The notes beneath the pieces are model-generated. The model had not been told where the DNA came from. It was given only the letters and a program-made list of their open reading frames with translations, and did no database searches. This document shows, in pieces, positions 1 through 8,770 of a stretch of 64,000 nucleotides of DNA. The position numbers and the translations under genes were made by a program. The stretch is from Bin55 sp963664665. Lineage in GTDB: Bacteria > Pseudomonadota > Gammaproteobacteria > Pseudomonadales > Azotimanducaceae. The stretch spans positions 930,001 through 994,000 of the forward strand of contig CAXXMH010000004.1 of NCBI GenBank assembly GCA_963664665.2. The letters are read 5' to 3'. Position 1 is the first letter of the stretch; each line of letters begins with the position of its first letter.

Positions 1-1
1 G

Positions 2-322
2 GATGACGACGCTCCGGACGGTATGGCCAGCAAGTTTCAAAAAAAGCTGATTGAGAACATGCGATTTCACCTCACGATAGACGCGCATAGACGCGGACCT
101 AAAGAGCTGATGCTCGGAGTGCCAAAACCGCTTCGACTCTTTCCGGGCGTAAAACTAACAGAGATGAAGTACACGACGAACTTTCGATACCTCGACGATG
201 TTCAGGAGTTCGCCGTCGATCGAAGTGCATCGGCACTGAGTCTTCGCGCCTTTCTAGTGACCCGTTTCTCAGAGATTGAGTCCAAAACGATGACTGATTT
301 TCGGTGCGTCAAAAAAGGTTGA
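2..322 (+). CDS. Partial hypothetical protein (5' end outside window)
   Basis: The reading frame is open from the first bases and stops at 322, so this would be the C-terminal part of a longer protein; an internal ATG lies at 23. The visible stretch of about 106 residues mixes basic and hydrophobic segments, with no signal peptide or membrane helix. I recognise no family. A second short frame at 304-504 overlaps its end and has no coding features. It may be a chance frame, so confidence is low. Confidence 0.3.
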   Translation, partial: DDDAPDGMASKFQKKLIENMRFHLTIDAHRRGPKELMLGVPKPLRLFPGVKLTEMKYTTNFRYLDDVQEFAVDRSASALSLRAFLVTRFSEIESKTMTDFRCVKKG

Positions 323-498
323 CACGAAGTCGAGACCGCAACCGAACTTCTCTAAGCGAGAAGGTTTCATGTTTCAAATCTATGGTGGCTAGTTTATCCC
401 TACGCGCAGACACCGAATTCACACCCAGCGCGAAAATCGTCGTCGAATTCAGTCCAGATTTGCACGAAACCACGCTGTCGGCGACACGATGTCCACCA

Positions 499-527
499 TC
501 TTAAAGCGCCAATACGCCTTCTATAAT
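499..527 (+). promoter_or_regulatory. Putative sigma-70 promoter of aceE-aceF
   Basis: A perfect TATAAT hexamer lies at 522-527, with only a weak -35 (TCTTAA, 499-504) at 17 bp spacing. Transcription would start near 534. This would leave a possible TTG start at 532 outside the transcript and favours the ATG at 556 for aceE. The call rests on the -10 match alone. Confidence 0.45.
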
Positions 528-555
528 CGTTTTGACACACCGAATTACGTGCGAG

Positions 556-3228
556 ATGCCTGCTGATCGGGCGAATCACGATACTAATCCTGAAGAAACT
601 GCTGAGTGGCTCGATTCCCTCGATTACGTACTAAAGCATGAGGGTCCAGATCGGGCCGCGTATTTACTTCGCCAACTTTCATCCCAATTAACCCGAAACG
701 GCTCGCAGCTGCCGTTTACGGTCACGACGCCGTATCGAAATACGATACCTGCGCATCTCGAAGCAAACATCCCTGGCGATCATCACATCGAACGCCGGAT
801 TCGGAGCATGATGCGATGGAATGCGCTTGCGATGGTAGTCCGCGTCAATCGTAAGGACGGCGATTTGGGCGGACATATTTCAACGTTTGCATCGTCTGCA
901 ACGCTATACGACGTTGGTTTCAATCACTTTTTTCGCGGTCCCGAAGACGAGACCGCGGGCGACTTGATCTATTTCCAGGGACATAGTGCGCCTGGGATTT
1001 ATGCACGGTCCTACCTCGAAGGTCGCTTAGACGAGGAGGATCTGGACAGCTTTCGGCAGGAAACGAACGGTAAGGGACTTTCTTCGTATCCGCATCCGAA
1101 ACTCATGCCGAAGTACTGGCAATTTCCAACCGTTTCGATGGGTTTAGGACCAATGCAAGCGGTCTACCAAGCTCACATCATGAAATACCTCGACGCACGC
1201 GGGTTGATCCCCATGGGTGATCGAAAAGTGTGGGCATTCCTTGGCGACGGCGAGTGTGACGAACCTGAAACAATGGGGGCGTTGTCGCTGGCAGGTCGCG
1301 AACGCTTGGACAACCTAATCTTCGTCATCAATTGCAATCTGCAGCGATTAGACGGACCGGTACGAGGAAACGGCAAGATCATCCAAGAGCTTGAAGGCGC
1401 GTTCCGAGGTGCTGGTTGGAACGTGCTCAAAGTCATATGGGGTCGCCACTGGGATCCACTGTTCGCGAACGACACTAAGGGATTGTTGCAGCAGCGTATG
1501 GATGAAACCGTCGACGGCGAATACCAAAATTACAAAGCGAAAGGTGGTGGTTACACGCGCGCCGAGTTCTTCGGTAAATACCCGGAAGCACTGGAGCTGG
1601 TTAAGGACCTGACCGACGATCAGATCATGCGCCTGAATCGTGGCGGACACGATCCTCAGAAGGTCTATGCGGCCTACCACGCCGCCGTACACCATCGCGG
1701 CCAGCCCACCGTCATCCTGGCGAAGACGGTCAAGGGCTACGGCATGGGTGACGCCGGCGAGTCTGAGAACACGACTCATCAGGTTAAGAAACTTACGTTT
1801 GACGAACTCAAGCACTTTCGTGATCGATTCGATATCCCACTGACCGATGTCGAAGTCGAGTCGGTGCCGTACTACCGCCCACCCAAAGACCACGCAGAAA
1901 TGGTGTATTTGAAACACCAACGTGAAAAGCTCGGTGGTCCAATTCCGCGGCGAATCGAGGTTAAGGCACGATTTGAGGTGCCAGACCTTTCCATCATGAA
2001 GGCACAGCTCGAAGGCTCTCGAGATCGCGAAATATCAACCACGATGGCGTTCGTACGGATCTTGGGCGCACTCTTACGCGATAAGGAGATAAACGATCGT
2101 ATCGTGCCGATCATTCCGGACGAAGCCCGAACGTTCGGAATGGAAGGACTGTTCAGGCAACTGGGCATCTACTCGTCGGAAGGTCAGCTCTATGAACCCG
2201 TAGATGCAGGCGAACTTGCGACTTATCGAGAGTCGAAGGACGGTCAAGTACTTGAGGAAGGCATTAATGAGGCGGGAGCATTCGCTGCGTGGATCGCCGC
2301 CGCGACCTCTTACAGTACGAATGGCTTCACCCTTATACCGTTCTACATCTTTTATTCGATGTTTGGATTCCAACGGGTTGGTGACTTCGCTTGGGCAGCG
2401 GGTGACATGCAAGCGCGGGGTTTTCTACTCGGAGCAACCGCAGGACGCACAACACTCAATGGCGAAGGACTACAACACGCGGATGGTCACAGTCATGTCT
2501 TGTCCGCGACGATACCAAACTGCGTGTCCTACGATCCCTGCTACGCGTATGAATTGGCCGTGATCGTCCATCATGGTTTACGCAGGATGTATGCCAACGA
2601 CGAGCACGTGTTTTTCTACATCACTTTGATGAACGAAAACTACGTGCAGCCACCGATGCCTGAAGGTATAGAAGAAGACATACTCAAAGGAATGTATCTC
2701 CTGTCGACGTACGGTGATGCGGAACGTCAATCAGGCCGCATAGTAAACCTGCTTGGCAGCGGAACCATTTTGCGGGAGGTAATCAAGGCGGCTGAGCGAT
2801 TGTCGTCAACCTACGACGTCGCATGTCGTGTTTGGAGCGTGACGAGCTTTACCGAGCTAGCTCGAGAAGGTCTTGAGACTGCGCGTTGGAATTTGCTCCA
2901 CCCTGACCAACCACAGCGTGAGTCGTTCGTCGCGGCTCGATTGAACGGGGAGATCCCTGTGATCGCGGCAACTGACTATATGAAGCTCCACGCGGAGTCA
3001 ATTCGATCCTCGTTTGACGCACCGTACCGCGTGTTAGGGACCGACGGATTCGGGCGGAGCGATAGTCGTCGCGAACTGCGTCGTCACTTTGAAGTCGACG
3101 AACGCTACATCACGCTTGCAGCGCTTAAGGAACTAGCAGACGCACAGGTCGTATCGGACGCGGATGTCGCAAAGGCTATCGTCGAATTAAAAATCGATCC
3201 GTCAAAGCCTGAGCCGCGTGACGCATGA
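556..3228 (+). CDS. aceE: Pyruvate dehydrogenase E1 component, homodimeric type
   Basis: Thiamine-diphosphate enzyme that decarboxylates pyruvate and reductively acetylates the lipoyl groups of E2 in the cytoplasmic pyruvate dehydrogenase complex. The product is about 890 residues, the usual size for the homodimeric proteobacterial E1. The ThDP/Mg motif GDGECDEPE with the following VINCNLQRLDGPV lies near residues 230-265, and the HADGHSH region is present in the C-terminal half. The ATG at 556 gives an N-terminus (NPEETAEWLDSL) at the same distance from the start as in E. coli AceE; a TTG at 532 would add eight residues but sits next to the -10 box. No clear Shine-Dalgarno is visible. The stop overlaps the aceF start (ATGA), so the two are translationally coupled. 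Confidence 0.95.
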   Translation: MPADRANHDTNPEETAEWLDSLDYVLKHEGPDRAAYLLRQLSSQLTRNGSQLPFTVTTPYRNTIPAHLEANIPGDHHIERRIRSMMRWNALAMVVRVNRKDGDLGGHISTFASSATLYDVGFNHFFRGPEDETAGDLIYFQGHSAPGIYARSYLEGRLDEEDLDSFRQETNGKGLSSYPHPKLMPKYWQFPTVSMGLGPMQAVYQAHIMKYLDARGLIPMGDRKVWAFLGDGECDEPETMGALSLAGRERLDNLIFVINCNLQRLDGPVRGNGKIIQELEGAFRGAGWNVLKVIWGRHWDPLFANDTKGLLQQRMDETVDGEYQNYKAKGGGYTRAEFFGKYPEALELVKDLTDDQIMRLNRGGHDPQKVYAAYHAAVHHRGQPTVILAKTVKGYGMGDAGESENTTHQVKKLTFDELKHFRDRFDIPLTDVEVESVPYYRPPKDHAEMVYLKHQREKLGGPIPRRIEVKARFEVPDLSIMKAQLEGSRDREISTTMAFVRILGALLRDKEINDRIVPIIPDEARTFGMEGLFRQLGIYSSEGQLYEPVDAGELATYRESKDGQVLEEGINEAGAFAAWIAAATSYSTNGFTLIPFYIFYSMFGFQRVGDFAWAAGDMQARGFLLGATAGRTTLNGEGLQHADGHSHVLSATIPNCVSYDPCYAYELAVIVHHGLRRMYANDEHVFFYITLMNENYVQPPMPEGIEEDILKGMYLLSTYGDAERQSGRIVNLLGSGTILREVIKAAERLSSTYDVACRVWSVTSFTELAREGLETARWNLLHPDQPQRESFVAARLNGEIPVIAATDYMKLHAESIRSSFDAPYRVLGTDGFGRSDSRRELRRHFEVDERYITLAALKELADAQVVSDADVAKAIVELKIDPSKPEPRDA

Positions 3229-4880
3229 GCGACTTCAAAGTTCTCATTCCTGATGTAGGTGAAGCACAGGACGTCGAAGTAATCGAAATCTGTGTCGAGA
3301 TCGGCCAGCGCGTCGAAGTCGATGACGCGTTGTTAGTCATCGAATCGGATAAAGCGTCGATGGAAGTCCCGTCACCCGTAACGGGTGAAATTAAGTCGAT
3401 CAACATGAAACTCGGTGACATCATCGATACGGGCGACCTCGTCGCCGTACTTGAAGTAACGGAGAGTACTGCAGAATCCGCTGAAGAACCCGCTCCGCCA
3501 AATGAAGTGCAAGTTTGCGAAGAGCTTGAATCGGTAGAACCTGCACCAACGACGAGCGATCCCGCTGAACCGCAGCCGTCAGAAACTGCGGATGGTCATA
3601 GCGAGCTCTTTGAAATTCGGCTACCTGAACTAGGCGATGTCGAAGATGTGGTGGTCATCGAAGTACTCGTAGAGGTCGGCCAATCAGTATCAGCCGATCA
3701 AGCGTTGATAGTACTTGAGTCTGACAAGGCAACCATGGAGATCCCTTCGGGTGTTGAAGGTGTCTTAGAGAGTCTCGCGGTCGCTGTCGGCGATACGGTG
3801 ACCGACCATACCCTCGTAGCAACAGTAAGGTCTTCGGCTCCGGAGCAGAAACAGACGACTCTCAGCCCGATACCGATAGACGATTCACCGTCCGTAGCTT
3901 CGGCGAGCAACGAAAGTAGAGCATCCCCGCAAATTCCGGCGGAAACACCAACCTCAGATCAATCGAGGAGAGATAGATCCGCCGCTGTCTACGCTGGTCC
4001 TGCGGTTCGGCGTTTGGCAAGAGAACTGGGTGTAGACCTTTCGTCGGTTGAAGGTTCCGGAGTACGCGGTCGCATCGTTAAGGACGATGTGAAGCTGTAC
4101 GTCAAAACCCAAATGCTCAAACCGGTGGAGGTTGTCTCGGCCGCTGGATTACCGGAAGTCGAATACCCCGATTTCTCACGATTCGGCGAGACGGAGGAAA
4201 TTCCGCTTACCCGAATGCAGTCGCGCGGTGCTGAGAATCTCGTGCGTAGCTGGTTGAACGTGGTACACGTAACTCAGCACGATCAAGCCGACGTGACTGA
4301 ACTTGAGGAATTCCGCGTCGAATTGAACGATCAAGATCGGGTAGGGGATCAGCGACTAACCGCATTGCCGTTCATACTCAAAGCATGCGCCTCGACGCTA
4401 CGAGAGCATCCGCGCTTTAACGCATCAATCAGTCCCACGCTCAAGACGCTAATCCTTAAGAAGTACATTCATATCGGTATTGCCGTCGATACACCGGATG
4501 GTCTTATAGTGCCCGTCATTCGTGATGTTCTCGACAAAGGGCTACGCGATATCGCGACAGAGCTCGAAGCGCTGAGTACGGCGGCAAGAGAGAAGAAACT
4601 TAAACCAGATCAGATTAGTGGTGCAAGTTTCACGATTTCGAGTCTGGGAAGGATTGGCGGAACAGGCTTCACACCGATTATTAATGCGCCAGAAGTGGCG
4701 ATATTAGGGGTGGCTAGATTAGCGACGAAACCGGTCTGGGATGGCTCGGCATTCGAACCACGCAAGATTCTGCCGTTATCGCTTTCATATGACCATCGCG
4801 CTATCAATGGCGCGGAAGGCGGACGGTTCATGCAATCACTCGTCGAGAAACTAGGCGACGTGAGACGCTTGATACTCTGA
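3225..4880 (+). CDS. aceF: Dihydrolipoyllysine acetyltransferase, E2 of pyruvate dehydrogenase
   Basis: E2 core of the pyruvate dehydrogenase complex; transfers acetyl groups from lipoyl-lysine to CoA. Domain order is two N-terminal lipoyl domains with modified lysines in ESDKAS (about residue 45) and ESDKAT (about residue 170), acidic/Pro-rich linkers, a peripheral subunit-binding domain (AVRRLARELGVDL, about 260-295), and a catalytic domain ending in YDHRAINGA. His plus Asn in that last motif, instead of the more common Asp, is the form known from Azotobacter E2p, so the enzyme should be active. Starts at an ATG overlapping the aceE stop by 4 bp. No lpd (E3) gene follows; E3 must be encoded elsewhere. 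Confidence 0.95.
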   Translation: MSDFKVLIPDVGEAQDVEVIEICVEIGQRVEVDDALLVIESDKASMEVPSPVTGEIKSINMKLGDIIDTGDLVAVLEVTESTAESAEEPAPPNEVQVCEELESVEPAPTTSDPAEPQPSETADGHSELFEIRLPELGDVEDVVVIEVLVEVGQSVSADQALIVLESDKATMEIPSGVEGVLESLAVAVGDTVTDHTLVATVRSSAPEQKQTTLSPIPIDDSPSVASASNESRASPQIPAETPTSDQSRRDRSAAVYAGPAVRRLARELGVDLSSVEGSGVRGRIVKDDVKLYVKTQMLKPVEVVSAAGLPEVEYPDFSRFGETEEIPLTRMQSRGAENLVRSWLNVVHVTQHDQADVTELEEFRVELNDQDRVGDQRLTALPFILKACASTLREHPRFNASISPTLKTLILKKYIHIGIAVDTPDGLIVPVIRDVLDKGLRDIATELEALSTAAREKKLKPDQISGASFTISSLGRIGGTGFTPIINAPEVAILGVARLATKPVWDGSAFEPRKILPLSLSYDHRAINGAEGGRFMQSLVEKLGDVRRLIL

Positions 4881-4943
4881 CTCAAGTTAATGGTGATGAA
4901 TTCTTTTTGCGTCATCTTGCGCGATAGAGTCAGATTAGGGTTG

Positions 4944-5261
4944 TCAGACGATATCTTCGAGCATCTGTGACGCTGCAACTACTCTGAACCCTTTCTCCAA
5001 CGGAAAAGCGTTCACCCCCGCATGAATTACATCAAGGATCACCAATCCGGTTAGTTCGCCAAGAGCGAAAAGAGGATCACTCAGCCTAGCCGTGCCTTTC
5101 GATGCCACAAGATCAAAGAAGTGACCGCGTCCCGAGAGGTTCTTCAGTATCTCCTGTGCGAGCGTAGTTTTGCCGAATTCCCTTGCGCCGATCAAGCCAA
5201 CAAGAGGGGAGTCGTTGAGCAGTTCCTCGACGTCGTGAAGGTGGCAAGTTCGGACGATCAT
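4944..5261 (-). pseudogene. Truncated DUF4143-type ATP-binding protein relic
   Basis: The roughly 105-residue product starts like the large AAA ATPase family whose C-terminus is DUF4143: MIVRT, then a P-loop-like GAREFGKTT (normally GxRQVGKTT), then ARLSDPLFALGELTGLVILD. Where the family has a Walker B DEIQ followed by about 300 more residues, this copy reads DVIH and stops soon after. Full-length members are about 380 residues, so this is a C-terminally lost, decaying copy. An upstream ATG at 5309 would add 16 residues without family similarity. These ATPases are commonly mobile accessory genes. Confidence 0.6.
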
Positions 5262-5309
5262 ACGTTCAATTTCACCTTGAAATATGGAAGTCACACTTCC
5301 ACATTTCAA

Positions 5310-5653
5310 TATATTCTCTCAGACGATTCGATGATCAATTCGTATGCGTTCGCAATCGCTAATCATGTAGCAACGAAGCTTGAAACACGCATCCGCGGGA
5401 GCATTCAAGACGTAGGAGCTAAGTAAGTCATGCGCCACAAGCATCTGATAAGGGATGATCATCGTACAGCACAAGGACGAATACACTGATCCACACTTAT
5501 TGTTATGAAAATCGTACAACGAAGTGCGAATCGCTTTGATACAGACCGCGTTGTTTATGTCGTAAGGCGAAAGCTCACGATCTTCTTTTGGGAGTAAATT
5601 GGTGTGCGAGACGTCGTGAGATAGATTGAACGAAGCAAACTCAACGCGACTCA
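5310..5653. other. Intergenic stretch without a recognisable gene
   Basis: Between the ATPase relic and the echA promoter no convincing gene is seen. A minus-strand open frame (about 113 codons, 5660 down to 5319) has unusual composition, matches no family I know and runs into the echA promoter. The region may be further decayed sequence of the same accessory insertion as the neighbouring relic. Confidence 0.4.
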
Positions 5654-5683
5654 TTGACATATCTTGTCGCCGACTGGTATCCT
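5654..5683 (+). promoter_or_regulatory. Putative sigma-70 promoter with extended -10 for the crotonase gene
   Basis: TTGACA at 5654-5659 is a perfect -35. After 18 bp comes TATCCT (5678-5683), preceded by TG at 5675-5676, an extended -10 arrangement. The downstream leader carries a purine-rich ribosome site (GAAAGGA, 5708-5714) before the GTG at 5725. Confidence 0.55.
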
Positions 5684-5724
5684 CTATGCTTCCCACCAAT
5701 GTTAATTGAAAGGACTCTCTAATC

Positions 5725-6516
5725 GTGGCGCATGAACAGATCATCACCGACAGAGACGGCCGGGTAGGCGTCATTACCCTCAACCGGCCTGAGCGTTTAA
5801 ATGCCTGGACAGATACGATGTCCTCCGAGCTAATGGAACAGATCGGTGAATGGAACGAGGATGATTCAATCGGTGCGATTCTCGTTACTGGTGCGGGGAG
5901 AGCGTTTTGTGCGGGTGCTGATTTAAACGTATTTGCCGAACGGGTCGAAACGAATAAGTCCGGCGAAGGCGAGTCCCTGCGACGGGGCGGCGCGAATTTC
6001 ACGCACTTCATTCGTAACTCGAAGCCGACAGTCGCCGCAATCAATGGCTACGCGGTTGGTGTTGGCTTAACGATGATTCTGCCGTTCGACATTCGAATTG
6101 CCTCGACTGCCGCAAATCTCAGCATCCGATTCATCAAGATGGGATTGATGCCGGAACTTGGTTCGACGCGTCTTCTCGCCAATCTAATTGGGCTCGGACC
6201 GGCCTCCGATATGTGTCTTACTGGCCGAATGGTCTCTGGCGAAGAGGCATTAAGTCTTGGTTTGGTCAGTGCTGTAGCAGAGCCCGATGAACTGATGAGT
6301 GTGGCGATGGCGAAAGCACAGGAGATTGCCAATAACCCAACGCAAGCGGTCATGATGATTAAGGAATTACTAAACCGGAATCCGATGGATTCAGATCTTG
6401 AGGCGGTCATGGAGCGGGAAGGTATACGGGATCAGATCGCTCGGCGCCTTCCAGACCATGCCGAAGCGGTATCAGCATTCTTAGCGAAGCGCGATCCCAA
6501 TTTCAATCAGAACTAG
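5725..6516 (+). CDS. Enoyl-CoA hydratase/isomerase family protein (crotonase)
   Basis: Crotonase-fold acyl-CoA enzyme of 263 residues, probably acting in fatty-acid or related acyl-CoA degradation. Visible motifs are VITLNRPERLNAW (about 16-28), oxyanion-hole segment GAGRAFCAGADL (about 56-67), AAINGYAVGVG (about 107-117) and GLMPELGSTRLL (about 140-150). The glutamate in MPELG matches the second catalytic acid of hydratases. The first (GGGCEL in classic hydratases) is replaced by GLTMI, so it may be an isomerase-like or other crotonase rather than a true hydratase. It starts at GTG with a good Shine-Dalgarno. The SDR gene starts 34 bp downstream, probably the same operon. Exact substrate unknown. 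Confidence 0.85.
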   Translation: MAHEQIITDRDGRVGVITLNRPERLNAWTDTMSSELMEQIGEWNEDDSIGAILVTGAGRAFCAGADLNVFAERVETNKSGEGESLRRGGANFTHFIRNSKPTVAAINGYAVGVGLTMILPFDIRIASTAANLSIRFIKMGLMPELGSTRLLANLIGLGPASDMCLTGRMVSGEEALSLGLVSAVAEPDELMSVAMAKAQEIANNPTQAVMMIKELLNRNPMDSDLEAVMEREGIRDQIARRLPDHAEAVSAFLAKRDPNFNQN

Positions 6517-6549
6517 AAACTTGGGTTCAGGTAATAGGAACTGGTAGCC

Positions 6550-7438
6550 ATGGGTAGATTAGACGAGAAAGTCGCTGTAATCACCGGCGCGACTAGCGGA
6601 ATCGGAGAAGCAACGGTTGAGGCATATTGCGCCGAAGGTGAAGGTCGTATTTTGTGGACGCAACGAGGAACTCGGCAAGCAGGTTGAAGCGAGGCAACCG
6701 GATGGTTCCGCGATGTTCGTTCAGGCAGATGTGTTGCATGAGGAAGAGATTGCGAAGGTGATCAATACGGCGGTCGAGCGATGGGGTCGTATCGACGTTC
6801 TGTTCAACAACGCTGGCGGCTCATCGGCGATGCCGGGTCGTCCTCACGCGTTCAACATTGAAGATGTGAACGAGGAGAGTTTCAAGTACTCGCAGTGGTA
6901 CCTATTAGGTACCTGTATGGTCGCTACCAAGCTTGTGTCGCCGATCATGCGGAAGCAACACGCTGGTTCAATCATCAATAACTCTTCGAAAGGCGCACAT
7001 CAAGCGGAAGTGGCAGCGGATCCTCTGTATTCCGCGGCCAAAGCCGGACTTTCGAACTACACCAAAGCAGCCGCGATGCAACTCGGACCGCTAGGGATTC
7101 GAGTGAACGCAGTGAGTCCGGGTGCCATTGCAACGCCGATCTTCTGGGGCGGTCACACGCACGGTCAACAGATCACGGACGACCATAAGAAAAACCGTCT
7201 GGCGAGATTTGTTCGAAACGTCAGCGGGGGTCTAATGCCGTTGACAGGTCCCGGTGGCGAAGCGATTGACATTGCTCACGCATGTGTCTATCTGGGTAGT
7301 GATGAGAGTCGCTGGGTTACCGGCATTGATCTCGTCGTGGACGGCGGGATGTTGGCGGTAAAGGGCGATCACGTTGGCACCGCAAAGCAGATGCGGGAAA
7401 TGTGGGAAAAGCGGGACGCAGAGGTGGCGGCGAGTTAA
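6550..7438 (+). pseudogene. Short-chain dehydrogenase/reductase with an N-terminal frameshift
   Basis: Reading from the ATG at 6550 gives MGRLDEKVAVITGATSGIGE, a typical SDR start with the TGxxxGIG nucleotide-binding motif, but this frame ends after about 45 codons. The rest continues in another frame from about 6640: KVVFCGRNEE, NNAGG, a NSSKG serine region, catalytic YSAAK, and a C-terminal WVTGIDLVVDGG. Joining the frames around 6637-6641 needs a 2-base gain or 1-base loss and gives a normal protein of about 297 residues. The downstream frame alone (TTG at 6617) lacks the cofactor-binding glycines. It is either a genuine recent frameshift or a sequencing/assembly error. Likely substrate is a hydroxy- or keto-acyl compound given the crotonase neighbour (inference). 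Confidence 0.75.
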
Positions 7439-7447
7439 CCGGTGATG

Positions 7448-7495
7448 GCAAGTTAGACCATTCCGTCAAACCGGAGACCTACGCTGCTAACTTGC
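7448..7495. repeat. Inverted repeat between convergent genes
   Basis: GCAAGTTAG (7448-7456) is the exact reverse complement of CTAACTTGC (7487-7495). The 30-base interior contains a smaller TCCG/CGGA pairing. It sits between the 3' ends of the SDR gene and the channel gene and could form an RNA hairpin for either transcript. There is no clean T-run, so it is not a standard intrinsic terminator. Confidence 0.4.
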
Positions 7496-7523
7496 TAGTC
7501 GATTGGTACTTCTTTTGCGAGTA

Positions 7524-8537
7524 CTAAAGCCAACGATCATGAATGGCTTGGAAGCGCCCGTCAGATTGCAACTTCAATAGCGCTTCGTTTAGAGACTCGC
7601 GTAGCGGCGACGCTTCTTGCAATGCGATCCCAATGTAGTGCGGCGCAAATGCCGGTCCTGTTGTGACGAGATCTTCGTTGCGTTGAACAAGGTGCGTGAT
7701 TGCAAGCGTGTCGTGCACGATCACGTCCACCGAACCGTCTCGCATCGCCTCGGCAGCTTCGTTCAGACTAGCGTGTTCCTCCATCTCAACACCAAGTGCA
7801 CCTAAATAAAAGGTGGCTGCCGTACCTGTTTTGGCTCCTACAACGTAGTTTCGGAGGTCACTGACGGATTGAACGGGTTTCTGAGCGCGTTGTTCGATCG
7901 CATCGGCGGCGAACTGACCAACGATTACGCCGAAAGCTGTCACGCCCGTCACGATCAATAACGCGGCACTGATGCGGCCTAGCCATCGTTGAGGCGCGAT
8001 ATCGCCGTAACCTACAGTAGACATCGTGACCAAACTAAACCAGATGGATTGAAAGACGCCAGGGAAATACCGATCGCTGATCGAGCTCTGACCATGTTCG
8101 GACCACCACATCAGGTGTGAGAAGAAAATGACAAACAGCAACAAAAGTAGCAGCATCTTCAGGCTTTCATCACTGAAACTCGGAATCAGACTGGCTTCGA
8201 TCAAGCTTGCGGCTGAAAATCCATTAGCGATTACGGCGTGGGTGAAATCCATAGACCGCTCACGTTCTTCTGAGACGCTTATACAACCGATTGCTACGTC
8301 GGCGTTCCTATCGCGAATCGCGCCGAGTTTCGCCTCAAAATTCACCAGCTCGAGCTCGTAATTGAGGTCGAGCTCATCCGCAATCGATTCCCATAGTTCG
8401 ATCGAGAATCCACTCAACTCGTCGTTAGCGAATACGCACGGTGGTAACTCGCTAGCGACCACGCGAAGCGGTTCCGCTGCCATCACGCACGAGCAGCTTA
8501 TGGCGAACGCTAGCGAGAGAACAACTCGAGAAATCAC
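7524..8537 (-). CDS. GluR0-like ligand-gated potassium channel
   Basis: The 337-residue protein has a signal peptide (1-20), the first half of a periplasmic amino-acid-binding-type domain (PLRVVASELPPCVF onward), a membrane unit inserted in that domain at about 126-212, and the second half (VVGAKTGTAATFYL onward). The membrane unit has a TM helix (MLLLLLLFVIFF), a pore loop with the K+ selectivity filter TVGYGD at residues 174-179, and a second TM helix. This split binding domain around a two-TM pore is the architecture of prokaryotic ionotropic glutamate receptors such as cyanobacterial GluR0. It is the last gene of a five-gene minus-strand cluster with a PspA-like protein. The ligand is unknown; an amino acid or other small organic acid is likely from the fold. 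Confidence 0.85.
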   Translation of the reverse strand: MISRVVLSLAFAISCSCVMAAEPLRVVASELPPCVFANDELSGFSIELWESIADELDLNYELELVNFEAKLGAIRDRNADVAIGCISVSEERERSMDFTHAVIANGFSAASLIEASLIPSFSDESLKMLLLLLLFVIFFSHLMWWSEHGQSSISDRYFPGVFQSIWFSLVTMSTVGYGDIAPQRWLGRISAALLIVTGVTAFGVIVGQFAADAIEQRAQKPVQSVSDLRNYVVGAKTGTAATFYLGALGVEMEEHASLNEAAEAMRDGSVDVIVHDTLAITHLVQRNEDLVTTGPAFAPHYIGIALQEASPLRESLNEALLKLQSDGRFQAIHDRWL

Positions 8538-8562
8538 GTCGCTAGCACGCAGAGTAATCGCG

Positions 8563-8721
8563 TCAGTCTTTGTTCAACCGTTTACGTAGGAACATGAAAA
8601 CGACAAACACGACGATCGTGAGTGCAATGATGGTCAACAGGCTGGTTAGCCAACCTAGGATGAAATACAGCAGTGCGCCCGCTACGATCACACCAATGGT
8701 GTACCAGAGCGCCTTTTTCAT
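8563..8721 (-). CDS. Small membrane protein, 52 residues
   Basis: The ATG at 8721 opens a 52-residue frame beginning MKKALWYTIG, with two closely packed hydrophobic segments (about 6-22 and 26-44) separated by a Gly-Trp turn and ending in a basic FLRKRLNKD tail. By the positive-inside rule both ends would be cytoplasmic. A GAGCGGA ribosome site precedes the start. It lies between the PspA-like gene and the channel gene, 25 bp from the latter, all in one direction. I do not recognise the family; its position suggests a membrane partner of the PspA-like protein or of the channel (inference). Confidence 0.65.
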   Translation of the reverse strand: MKKALWYTIGVIVAGALLYFILGWLTSLLTIIALTIVVFVVFMFLRKRLNKD

Positions 8722-8770
8722 GATCCGCTCATAGAACAACGCAAAGATCGAACACTAGTGCGTGCAGGTC

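Noticed and set aside
304..504. 66-codon frame upstream of aceE
   Set aside because: Low-complexity Ser-rich product overlapping another frame, with no ribosome site or family match.
4770..4870. Asn in place of Asp in the AceF active-site DHRxxxG motif
   Set aside because: His plus Asn is the known form in Azotobacter-type E2p, so it is not a defect.
5319..6044. 241-codon minus-strand frame over the crotonase gene start
   Set aside because: It overlaps a clear crotonase gene and its promoter. The non-overlapping part has no recognisable domain.
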